From positions 1 to 64,000 of the forward strand of contig JBJHCV010000008.1 in assembly GCA_050486225.1 (NCBI GenBank): a stretch of 64,000 nucleotides of DNA, read 5' to 3'. The DNA is from JBBDIX01 sp050486225. Lineage in GTDB: Bacteria; Actinomycetota; Nitriliruptoria; Nitriliruptorales; Nitriliruptoraceae. The position numbers were made by a program, and so were the translations under genes. Shown here piece by piece: positions 9,028 through 16,239 of the stretch; positions within the stretch are counted from its first letter, which is position 1; every line of letters starts with the position of its first letter. A model generated the notes under the pieces. That model had not been told where the DNA came from. It was given only the letters and a program-made list of their open reading frames with translations, and made no database searches.

Positions 9028-10092
9028 TCAGTGGCGGCGCGCGCCGATCTCGCTCTCGAGGTGGAAGATGCGTTGCGGTCCGAAACCCTTCACGTCGACC
9101 TCTCCACGGTCGACGAGCACGAACTCGTCGGCGAGCAGTGGCTGCGTGTTGCTGCTGACGGTGATCCGCATCGGTTCGGACAGCTGTTCCATGCGAGTCG
9201 CCAGGTTCACGCCGGGTCCGAAGATGTCGTAGACGTACTTCTGGATGCCGACGAGTGATCCGATGACGGGGCCGGTGTTGATGCCGAAACGTGCGACCCA
9301 GTCCTGCGAGTGCGCGGAGTTGCGGCGTTCGAGATACCTGCGCATCCGCAGCGCGACGCGCGCGATGTTCTGGGCGTGGTCGGGTGCGACGGCAGGCACC
9401 CCTGCCACCGCGATGTACGCGTCGCCGATCGTCTTGAGTCGTTCACAACCGAAGGTCTCGACGATGCGGTCGAACGCGGTGAAGATGTCGTTGAGTTCGG
9501 TGATGATCGTGCCGGGGTCCTGTGACGCCGCCATGTCGGTGAAACCGACGAAGTCGAGCATCAGGATCGACGCGTGTTCGAACCGTTCGGGTGTGGTGGT
9601 CCCGTAGTCCTTCATCTCCTCGAGGACGGAGCGCGGCATGATGTTGAGGAGCAGTCGTTCGACACGCTCCTTCTCCTTCTCGAGTTCGCGCGCGTTTCGT
9701 TCGGCGAGCGAGGAGTAGGAGTCCAGCATGTACTGGGCCTCCTTCTCGCCGGAGACGTCGGCGCCCTCGATCACCACCAGCCCGTTCGGGTCGTTGGCGA
9801 GTGGCCGCAGGGTGACGCGGACCGGGATCGTGCGAGTGCCGCTGTGGGACTCGGTCTCGAACTCGAAGGTGCGGCCCGCGGACAGCCGCTCCGTGGCTCG
9901 GTCTGCACGGAACCCGTCGATGCGGTGGGACACCTCGTCGGACTCCGTCGTCCCGGCGTCGTCGGCGACGTCGGGAGGGAACAGCGCGAAGAACCTGCCG
10001 TTCTCGAAGTGGATCGACCAGTCGGAGGGATCGGCGACCGCCACCGCCGTCTCGAGCCCCTGCACGATCGCGGTCGGATCGGGCCCGCCCAT
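9028..10092 (-). CDS. PAS-like sensor plus class III adenylate cyclase
   Basis: Soluble 354-residue signalling enzyme predicted to make cAMP from ATP. Residues 1-125 form a PAS-like sensor (WSIHFENGRFFALFP, ending in GLVVIEGADVSGEKEAQ). A signalling coiled coil follows (LAERNARELEKEKERVERLLLNIMPRSVLEEM), then the cyclase domain. Catalytic residues are present: metal Asp in LMLDFVGFT, substrate Lys and second metal Asp in KTIGDAYIAVAG, Asp in YDIFGPGVNLATRM, and the Asn/Arg pair of VNLATRM. The Lys/Asp pair favours ATP over GTP. No membrane segment is seen. The ATG overlaps the stop of the upstream globin gene (TGATG), so the two are translationally coupled. That the globin supplies a gas or redox signal to this cyclase is inference from this arrangement. 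Confidence 0.9.
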   Translation of the reverse strand: MGGPDPTAIVQGLETAVAVADPSDWSIHFENGRFFALFPPDVADDAGTTESDEVSHRIDGFRADRATERLSAGRTFEFETESHSGTRTIPVRVTLRPLANDPNGLVVIEGADVSGEKEAQYMLDSYSSLAERNARELEKEKERVERLLLNIMPRSVLEEMKDYGTTTPERFEHASILMLDFVGFTDMAASQDPGTIITELNDIFTAFDRIVETFGCERLKTIGDAYIAVAGVPAVAPDHAQNIARVALRMRRYLERRNSAHSQDWVARFGINTGPVIGSLVGIQKYVYDIFGPGVNLATRMEQLSEPMRITVSSNTQPLLADEFVLVDRGEVDVKGFGPQRIFHLESEIGARRH

Positions 10093-10490
10093 CAGGGTTG
10101 CACCACCGGCGCGTCCACGGTCGGGCGGACGATGTCTGCCCGGTACCCGACCACCTCGGAGTACACGGCCGAGATGTCCGTCTCGTCGAAGTCGAAGTCC
10201 TCGAGCGTCTCACGCAGGAGAGCGACGAGTTCGTCGAACGCCTCGTCGGTGACGTGCAGCCGTGCGTGCACGCGGCCGAGGTGTTCACGTGTGTAGCTCG
10301 CGGGTCCTCCCATGATGCTGGCGAAGAACCTGGTCTGATGGTCGATCTGCCTGCGCATGTCGACCCCGTCGAAGTACGGGGCGAGCACCGCGGAATCGAG
10401 CACCCGGTCGTAGAACGACGACACGATGCGGCTCACCTTCGCGAAGCCGCCGTAGCGATCGAAGATCGTTCCCGTGACACGCGTCACCAC
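10092..10490 (-). CDS. Truncated hemoglobin (group 1-like)
   Basis: A heme protein of 132 residues, the size of single-domain truncated globins. Family features: IFDRYGGFAKVSRIVSSFYDRVLDS, with Tyr at B10; YFDGVDMRRQIDHQTRFF, with Gln in the distal region; the MGGPASYT loop; and the proximal His in GRVHARLHV. It probably binds O2, NO or CO. Adjacent GTG codons at 10490 and 10487 are the plausible starts; a GGAG-like site lies just upstream, and the open frame beyond it is not globin-like. Its stop overlaps the start of the PAS/adenylate cyclase gene by one base (TGATG). Globin-coupled sensors usually carry the globin on the same chain as the output domain; here the two halves are separate but coupled genes. 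The 298 bases upstream, to 10788, contain no gene I can support. Confidence 0.85.
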   Translation of the reverse strand: MVTRVTGTIFDRYGGFAKVSRIVSSFYDRVLDSAVLAPYFDGVDMRRQIDHQTRFFASIMGGPASYTREHLGRVHARLHVTDEAFDELVALLRETLEDFDFDETDISAVYSEVVGYRADIVRPTVDAPVVQP

Positions 10491-10788
10491 GGAGGCTCCC
10501 TTCGTGGGCGCGCCCGCGGGAAGGCATCCGCGGTCGCGAAGGTTGAGTCGACGTGCGAGACACCGCCCACACGAGCAGGGATGGACACGCCGCAGAGGTT
10601 CGCGCACAGGGGCAGGCCGACGGCCCGGGTGATCGTGACTCGGGTCGACAGGGGCCAGACGCGGGACACTGTCGCCATCGTGCGCTCTTGGCGCGAGCCT
10701 GCCCGGACGTGGGCGGCACGGCCGTGGCGATCATACGCCCGGCACGCGCTTCCCGACGTGCATCCCGGCGAAGGTCAGGGGTGGCGGG

Positions 10789-11787
10789 TCAGGGCTGCAG
10801 GCCCGGGCCGAAGTACGTCGCGGCCAGTTCCAGGGCACGTCGTTCGTCGATCCCGTGACTGGCCCACGCATCACGACCGACCGCCACCACCTGCTCCGGC
10901 GACAGGCGTCCGGACTTCAGTCGCTTGAGGGTGTCGTCACGCTCGGGCATGCCGAGGGACCGGGCCACAAGCGAGATGTAGTTGACGACGTCGAGCCCGT
11001 CGGTCGCGACGTCGCACCACTCTCGCTGGCAGGCGTGGGAGATCGTCACGACGGCGTCAACGCCGAGTTCGCGAACCCGGTCGACGTCGGGTTGACGTGC
11101 GTCGGCGAACCGGTCGGCACCCCAGCTGGTGGCCACGGGTCCGCAGTCGAACCCGAACTCCTGCGGAGCGGCAATCGTGTCGACGATCTCGATGCCGGGG
11201 ATGGTCTCCAGCAGCCTGGTCACCGACGTGCGGTCGTCGTCGGCCCGCTGCTGTCCGGTCAGGTGGTCGTCGGCTCCGACGTGGGCGTGGAGTGCGACTC
11301 GGAGCGGCACCTCGTGGCGCCACTCCAGTCGCCCCTGCGCCGACAGGTCGTTGAGGAAGTCCGGGGTGTGGGTGGTCTCGAACGCGGCCGGGATCTGGTC
11401 ACGTCCGAACACGGCGTCGGTGAAGTGGACGTTGCACGACGGGCACCACATGACCACGGTCGACGCGCCGTAGTCCTCGAAGCGCCCGACGGTGCGGGTG
11501 GACACCTTCCGGCCACCGTCGACGTCGCCGGCACGGTCCCACACCACCCCGCAGCAGTAGGCGGCTCCACCCACGGCAGCAAAGTCCAGTTCGAGGTGCT
11601 CGAACACGTCGATCACGGTCTGGGCGACGTGCGGGGTGCGCAGGATGTTGCAGCCGAGGTAGAGCAGGAACTCGACGCCCTCCTGCGGTGGGGCGTGCTG
11701 TTCGATCCACGTCTGCTCGCTGGCGGCGACCTGGAGCTGCTTGACGTTCTGGACCCGCTGGAAGAACGCACTGGTGTCCGCAGGCAC
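10789..11787 (-). CDS. CCG-domain Fe-S protein, HdrB/GlpC-like
   Basis: Protein of 332 residues with the cysteine-rich CCG domain of heterodisulfide reductase subunit B and related redox enzymes. The first domain is complete: YLGCN near residue 50, YCCGVVWDRAGD, then CPSCNVHF. The second is degenerate: the expected Cys near HAHVG is absent, the CCG is DCG (GFDCGPVA), and only ISHACQREWC remains of the last pair. A single noncubane cluster is therefore likely. No HdrA or HdrC partner is nearby, so the redox partner is unknown. The GTG at 11787 was chosen for the GAGGTGG site 9 nt upstream; the longer open frame is antisense to serS. It is divergent from serS across 168 bp. Confidence 0.8.
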   Translation of the reverse strand: MPADTSAFFQRVQNVKQLQVAASEQTWIEQHAPPQEGVEFLLYLGCNILRTPHVAQTVIDVFEHLELDFAAVGGAAYCCGVVWDRAGDVDGGRKVSTRTVGRFEDYGASTVVMWCPSCNVHFTDAVFGRDQIPAAFETTHTPDFLNDLSAQGRLEWRHEVPLRVALHAHVGADDHLTGQQRADDDRTSVTRLLETIPGIEIVDTIAAPQEFGFDCGPVATSWGADRFADARQPDVDRVRELGVDAVVTISHACQREWCDVATDGLDVVNYISLVARSLGMPERDDTLKRLKSGRLSPEQVVAVGRDAWASHGIDERRALELAATYFGPGLQP

Positions 11788-11955
11788 GCTGTCCACCTCG
11801 CTGCTCGTGGGCCTGCGCTGGCGGCAGGCCGTCGGCCGAACCCAGTGTGGCACTCCGGTGTCGGCGACGCACGGTCCACCGGCCCGGCACGCCGATCGTG
11901 GCACCCGGCGCGGGTACCGTCGCGTCCAGACGGTCCGACGACACAGGTGCGCGGG

Positions 11956-13221
11956 ATGATCGATCCACGACGGCTCCAGGACGACTTCGGCGGCGTGTGT
12001 GACGCGCTGGCCCGTCGTGGCGTGTCCCGTGAGGACCTCGAGGCGCTCCGTGACCTCGACGACCGACGGCGCGAACGTGTGGGCGAGGTCGATCAGGCTC
12101 GCGCGGAACAGGGCCAGGCGTCCCGCGCGATCGGAGGGGCGACGCCGGACGAGCGACCGGCACTGATCGAGGCCGCCGCGCTGCTCAAGGACCGGGTCGC
12201 CACGCTGGAGGCCGAACTGGCCGACATCGAGCGGGAGCACGCGGCAGCGTTCGCGCGGGTCCCGAACCTGCCGCATCCCGATGCGCCCGACGGTGTCGAG
12301 GGAGACGGGGTCGAACTGCGCACCATCGGCCCGCCGCGCCCCACGTTCGACTTCGAGGTGCGCGACCACGTCGACCTCCTGGAGGCCGCCGACGCGCTGG
12401 ACCTGAAGCGTGGTGCCAGGGTCTCCGGCGCCCGGTTCGCGTACCTGAAGGGTGAGGGCGCGCTGCTCGAGTTCGCGCTCGTGCGCTACGCGATCGACGT
12501 CGCGATGCGCCACGGTCACGTCCCCGTCGTCCCGCCGGTGCTCGTGCGCGAACCGGCCATGTACGGCACCGGCTTCCTGCCCACCGACGAGCAGCAGCTC
12601 TTCACCACCCGTGACGACGAGTACTACCTCGTGGGCACGGCGGAGGTCCCGCTCGCGGCCCTGCACATGGACGAGATCCTGGAGGCCGACGAGCTCCCGT
12701 TGCGCTACGTCGGCTACTCACCGTGCTTCCGGCGCGAGGCCGGCGCGCACGGCAAGGACACCCGAGGAATCCTGCGTGTCCACCAGTTCGAGAAGGTGGA
12801 GCTGTTCTCCTTCGTCCACCCGGACACGTCGAGCGACGAGCACGAACGACTGGTCGCCATCGAGGAGGAGGTGTTCGCGGGCCTCGACATCCACGCACGC
12901 GTCATCGACATCCCGGTCGGGGACCTCGGCGCGTCCGCGGCACGCAAGTACGACCTGGAGGCATGGCTGCCCGGCCAGGACGCGTACCGAGAGGTGACGT
13001 CGTGTTCCAACACCACCGACTACCAGGCGCGCCGGCTGCGTGCGCGGGTACGTGACGGAGACCGGGGCACGGTGCTCGTCCACACGCTCAACGGGACGGC
13101 GCTCGCCGTGCAGCGCGCGATCATCGCGCTCGTCGAGCAGCACCAGCGTCCTGACGGAACCGTCGTGGTGCCCGAGGCGCTCGTGCCTCATCTGGGGCGC
13201 GAGGTGCTGTTCGCACGCTGA
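11956..13221 (+). CDS. serS: Seryl-tRNA synthetase
   Basis: Class II aminoacyl-tRNA synthetase of 421 residues that charges tRNA-Ser. The N-terminal 100 residues form the long antiparallel coiled coil (ERVGEVDQARAEQGQASRAI to LEAELADIEREHAAAF). Catalytic-core motifs follow: FLPTDEQQLFTTRDDEYYLVGTAEVPL, motif 2 FRREAGAHGKDTRGILRVHQFEKVELF, SCSNTTDYQARRL, and motif 3 HTLNGTALAVQRAIIALVE. All are typical of bacterial SerRS. The ATG at 11956 gives the usual N-terminus (MIDPRRLQDD). A TACCGT hexamer lies about 35 nt upstream as a possible -10. A tRNA-Ser gene occurs in the same window at 7.6 kb. Confidence 0.98.
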   Translation: MIDPRRLQDDFGGVCDALARRGVSREDLEALRDLDDRRRERVGEVDQARAEQGQASRAIGGATPDERPALIEAAALLKDRVATLEAELADIEREHAAAFARVPNLPHPDAPDGVEGDGVELRTIGPPRPTFDFEVRDHVDLLEAADALDLKRGARVSGARFAYLKGEGALLEFALVRYAIDVAMRHGHVPVVPPVLVREPAMYGTGFLPTDEQQLFTTRDDEYYLVGTAEVPLAALHMDEILEADELPLRYVGYSPCFRREAGAHGKDTRGILRVHQFEKVELFSFVHPDTSSDEHERLVAIEEEVFAGLDIHARVIDIPVGDLGASAARKYDLEAWLPGQDAYREVTSCSNTTDYQARRLRARVRDGDRGTVLVHTLNGTALAVQRAIIALVEQHQRPDGTVVVPEALVPHLGREVLFAR

Positions 13222-13254
13222 CCCAGGTGAGTGACGGATGTCGGCCGGCGGCGC

Positions 13255-13662
13255 TCAGCCGTCGTGGCGGGGGATCGTCAGGAGCATCGCGACCACCACG
13301 GACAGTCCGAGCAGCAGCACTCCGAGCGGGATGTGCACCACCGACGCCGCGGTGAGGCCGGCCCGGTGCCCCAGGTAGCCGAGGCCGATCTGGGCGAACA
13401 GCCCGGCGGCCACGAGCAGCGCCAGCAGCAGCACGCCACCGCCCTGTCGGGCGACGAACGCCATCACCAGCACGAGCCCAGCGATCACGAGCACACCGCT
13501 TCCGATGAGTCCGTGGACCTCGAACAGCGAGGGCCGGACGAACTGGGCCGGCCCGGCGAGCCCTGCCTGCGCGAGGATCAGTGCCGGCACGATCCACGCG
13601 AGTGTTCGCAGGGTGCGGGACGGGGTGGGGGTGGTCTGGGGGGACGAACCGTTGGTGCTCAC
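13255..13662 (-). CDS. Four-helix membrane protein, possibly DUF6220-like
   Basis: A 135-residue protein with four hydrophobic segments (around LAWIVPALILAQAGLAGPAQFV, LIGSGVLVIAGLVLVMAFVA, GVLLLALLVAAGLFAQIGLGYLG, and VVHIPLGVLLLGLSVVVAMLL, each read approximately). Size and helix pattern resemble the DUF6220 membrane proteins, but I cannot confirm this. A His in helix 4 (VVHIPLG) and one in the HGLIGS loop (EVHGLIG) might bind heme, as in small cytochrome-b-type proteins. The GTG at 13662 overlaps the stop of the upstream cupredoxin gene by 4 nt (GTGA), so the two are co-translated. A joint role in copper or electron-transfer chemistry is inference. It converges on serS with 33 bp between stops. 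Confidence 0.75.
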   Translation of the reverse strand: MSTNGSSPQTTPTPSRTLRTLAWIVPALILAQAGLAGPAQFVRPSLFEVHGLIGSGVLVIAGLVLVMAFVARQGGGVLLLALLVAAGLFAQIGLGYLGHRAGLTAASVVHIPLGVLLLGLSVVVAMLLTIPRHDG

Positions 13663-14018
13663 GGGGTTGCCTCGATGACGTGGACGACGCCCTGCATGCC
13701 CGGGTGCAGCGTGCACACGTAGGCGTGCGAGCCGATCTGGTCGAAGGTGTGCGTGAAGTCGCCCTCGACCTGGACGCTGCTGCGGAACCGGTCTCCCGCG
13801 ACGTCGTGGACGATGCGACCCTCCCACACCCAGGTCACGGGTGTGTCGACCTCGACGACGAGTTCGGCGGGTTCGAACCGGTTGTCGTCGACGCGGATCG
13901 TCGCGTCCGCCGACGGTGGGCCGACGTCCTCGGGAAGGTCGGTCACGGTGACCGAGGAACCGCACGCGGTGACGGTCAGGGCGAGCAGGGCGGTCGACAG
14001 CAGTCGTGCGGGGTGCAT
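13659..14018 (-). CDS. Cupredoxin-domain lipoprotein
   Basis: Exported copper protein of 119 residues. Residues 1-18 are a lipoprotein signal with lipobox TVTAC (Cys19), so it is probably anchored to the outer face of the membrane. The rest is a plastocyanin-like fold with type 1 copper ligands: His in GRIVHDVAGD, then Cys, His and Met in YVCTLHPGMQGVVHV. It likely shuttles electrons or binds copper. It is the first gene of a two-gene unit, with its stop inside the start of the four-helix membrane protein gene. The ATG at 14018 begins a canonical signal sequence. The 183 bp upstream is shared with the divergent EAL-domain gene. Confidence 0.88.
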   Translation of the reverse strand: MHPARLLSTALLALTVTACGSSVTVTDLPEDVGPPSADATIRVDDNRFEPAELVVEVDTPVTWVWEGRIVHDVAGDRFRSSVQVEGDFTHTFDQIGSHAYVCTLHPGMQGVVHVIEATP

Positions 14019-14201
14019 TCCGGCCTCGGGTCGGCAGACGCGAACCCGGTCGGTGTCCGCGTGGTGACGGGCGAAGGGTACGCGGGTGCCTGCACGGGGC
14101 TGCACTCGGCGTCGCGGGCAGCGTCGCAGGGGGAGGCCTAGCCTGCCCGGCGCAGGTGCGGCCAACCAACGGCTCAGGGAACCGTCCTGCGGGAGGACCT
14201 C

Positions 14202-15509
14202 GTGGCACAGGCAAGGGGAGCGTCGCCGCGGCGGCCGACGGCCGGTTCGCGACTCATGCGGTTCCCGGCGTGGCTCGCCGTGGTCCTCGTGTTCGTGCTG
14301 ATGGTCGCCGTCCACCTCGCCGACCGGGAACTCGGGCTCGATCGTGCGGCTGCGCTGCACCTGCTGTACGTCCCGGTCGTGCTCGGCGCGCTGCGCCTCG
14401 GGCCGGTCTGGGGTGGCGCGTTCGGGGTGTTCGCGGCATCCGGGGCATGGGCTGCGGCGCTGGACGCCGGTGACGTCGTCACCGAGCGCCTCACCGCCGC
14501 GAGCATCGCGCTGGTGCTCGCGGGGTTCTTCGTCGGCAGCGCCCTGCGTGCGGTGGTCGTCGCTCAGCAGCGCGACCTGGCCGAGTGGTGGGAGCACGAA
14601 CTTGGTCTGACGGCGGGTGGCTCCGAACCGTCCTCGGTGCTCACGGACGATCGTGTCCGCAGCATGGTCACGACGCGCGACTTCTACCCGGTGTTCCAGC
14701 CCATCTACGGGCTCGAGGACGGCCGGCTGATCGCGACCGAGGCACTGACCCGTTTCGACAGTGAGCCGCCCGTCCCCCCGAACCAGTGGTTCGCGCGGGC
14801 CTCCGAACTGGGGTTGGGTGTCGACCTGGAACTGGCGGCCATCGAGAAGGCACTCGACGCCTGCGGACAGCTGCCGTCACACGTCGCGATGAGTGTCAAC
14901 GCGTCGGCGGCGACCCTGCTGGAACCGCGACTGCTCGAACTCGTCGAGCGTGCACCGCGTCGGGTGATGCTCGAACTGACGGAACTCGAACCGGTCACCG
15001 ACTACGACGAGCTGTTCGCCGCGCTGACTCGACTGCGGCGCGCCGGGTCCCGGTTCGCGATCGACAACGTCGGCGCGAGCCTGACCAGCCTCCGCCACAT
15101 CGGCCGGCTCGTGCCGGACGTGCTGAAGCTCGACGGGCAGCTCACGAACGACTCGCGAAGCGACCCGGTCCGGTGGGCGCTGACGCGTCGCCTGCTGCGC
15201 TACGCCCAGACCAACGGCACCCATCTGATCGCCGAGGGGATCGAGGAGGCGGAGGACCTCGACGCGTGGCGTGAACTCGGCGCGCTCGGGGCGCAGGGGT
15301 ACCTGCTCGGACGTCCGGGACCCATCACCTTCCCGGACCCGATCACGTTCCCGACGTCGCGGGGACGCGGTGGACGTCGCGTGCACCGAGGTGGCGACGC
15401 GGGGCTCGCCGGGCGGTCACGCGACGGCGTCCGCAGCCGCGGCGGCGCGGACGAGTCGCTGGCCCAGTCACAGCTGGGGGACGGGGACTTCTGGGGTCGC
15501 GCCCAGTGA
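14202..15509 (+). CDS. Membrane protein with EAL (c-di-GMP phosphodiesterase) domain
   Basis: A 435-residue protein. Residues 20-130 carry about four membrane segments (FPAWLAVVLVFVLMVAVHL, LLYVPVVLGALRLGPVWGGAF, and two more), forming a membrane sensory module. An EAL domain follows from about residue 160. Conserved residues: Glu180 of TEAL, Asn233 (SVNAS), Glu258 and Glu261 (ELTEL), Lys309, Glu345 (AEGIEEA) and Gln365. The usual DDFG metal motif is DNVG here (Asp288, Asn289), so activity may be reduced or lost and the protein may act as a c-di-GMP receptor. The last 50 residues are Arg/Gly-rich and probably disordered. No GGDEF domain is present. The GTG start has a GGGAGG site; a TAGCCT -10-like hexamer is at 14139-14144. 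Confidence 0.88.
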   Translation: MAQARGASPRRPTAGSRLMRFPAWLAVVLVFVLMVAVHLADRELGLDRAAALHLLYVPVVLGALRLGPVWGGAFGVFAASGAWAAALDAGDVVTERLTAASIALVLAGFFVGSALRAVVVAQQRDLAEWWEHELGLTAGGSEPSSVLTDDRVRSMVTTRDFYPVFQPIYGLEDGRLIATEALTRFDSEPPVPPNQWFARASELGLGVDLELAAIEKALDACGQLPSHVAMSVNASAATLLEPRLLELVERAPRRVMLELTELEPVTDYDELFAALTRLRRAGSRFAIDNVGASLTSLRHIGRLVPDVLKLDGQLTNDSRSDPVRWALTRRLLRYAQTNGTHLIAEGIEEAEDLDAWRELGALGAQGYLLGRPGPITFPDPITFPTSRGRGGRRVHRGGDAGLAGRSRDGVRSRGGADESLAQSQLGDGDFWGRAQ

Positions 15510-15542
15510 CCGACCGGTGGTCCCGACAGGTCCGCCCGAGGA

Positions 15543-15968
15543 TCAGCGGCTGACGACCTCGTCGGCCGCCCGTGCCCTGCGACGCTGGGTTCGAAGCGTG
15601 CGCACGGCGACCACGAGCCAGGCGATGGCGAGCACCTGGGCGTAGACCGCTCCTGTCGAGGCCCCCATCGCGTCACTGAACAGGTTGCGTCCCGTGACCT
15701 GCAGCCACACGAGCGGCGGCACGAGCACGATGATCGCCGACACGACGATCTCGCCGGTCAGCAACCAGGTCCCGTGCCGGCCGTCGCGATGGGCCAGGAC
15801 GAGCACCACGAACACCGCGGCGATCACCACGAGCAGGATCCAGGGGCCCAGCGAGGCGACCATCCCCTCCTGGTTGAGGCGCATGCGCAGCAGGCTGTAC
15901 TGCTTGAGCAGTGGACCTGCGGCAAGGAGCAGGGCCACGAGCACCGGGATCCGAACGAGTCTGAGCAT
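15543..15968 (-). CDS. Small membrane protein, unknown function
   Basis: A 141-residue protein with four hydrophobic helices (starting at IPVLVALLLAAGPLL, WILLVVIAAVFVVLVLA, LLTGEIVVSAIIVLVPPLVWL and VYAQVLAIAWLVVAV) and a short basic tail. No family motif was recognised. The ATG at 15968 has a strong GGAGG site, which supports it as a real gene. It converges on the EAL gene (33 bp between stops) and is divergent from the SRP RNA gene, 105 bp away. Function unknown. Confidence 0.75.
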   Translation of the reverse strand: MLRLVRIPVLVALLLAAGPLLKQYSLLRMRLNQEGMVASLGPWILLVVIAAVFVVLVLAHRDGRHGTWLLTGEIVVSAIIVLVPPLVWLQVTGRNLFSDAMGASTGAVYAQVLAIAWLVVAVRTLRTQRRRARAADEVVSR

Positions 15969-16073
15969 CCACCTGCCTCCCGCCGAGCGATGGTTCGAGG
16001 CTAGTCGTTCGAGGGGCCGGAGCGACGGGTCACACGGATCCGATACGGTCGCGACACACCGGCCGTGACGGTT

Positions 16074-16199
16074 GGTGCGTCGAGGTGACGGGCGTCCGCC
16101 GGTGACGTCCCCCGGTGAACCGGGTCAGGGCCGAGAGGCAGCAGCCCTAAGCCGTTCTCGGACGGGTGCCGATCACGGGCGTCCGTCACCTGGGTGCAC
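16074..16199 (+). ncRNA. ffs: Signal recognition particle RNA (4.5S type)
   Basis: The conserved apical domain of bacterial SRP RNA is present: CCCCGGTGAACC, GGTCAGG, a GAGA tetraloop closed by CC/GG, AGGCAGCAGCCCTAAG, then GCCG. The flanking arms pair into the long basal helix: GGTGC...AGGTGACGG on the 5' side with CCGTCACCT...GCACC on the 3' side, which sets the approximate ends. A GNRA loop (GAGA) replaces the more common GGAA. Lying directly upstream of dnaX is the usual actinobacterial position. TACGGT at 16044-16049 may be the -10 box. The RNA works with Ffh in co-translational membrane targeting. Confidence 0.92.
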
Positions 16200-16239
16200 C
16201 AGCCCTCCGGGTCCGCGGCCGCGGGTGGCAGGCACACAC

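Noticed and set aside
10484..10678. Short minus-strand frame upstream of the globin gene (LCANLCGVSIPARVGG)
   Set aside because: No ribosome-binding site, no family and a composition like non-coding shadow; treated as intergenic.
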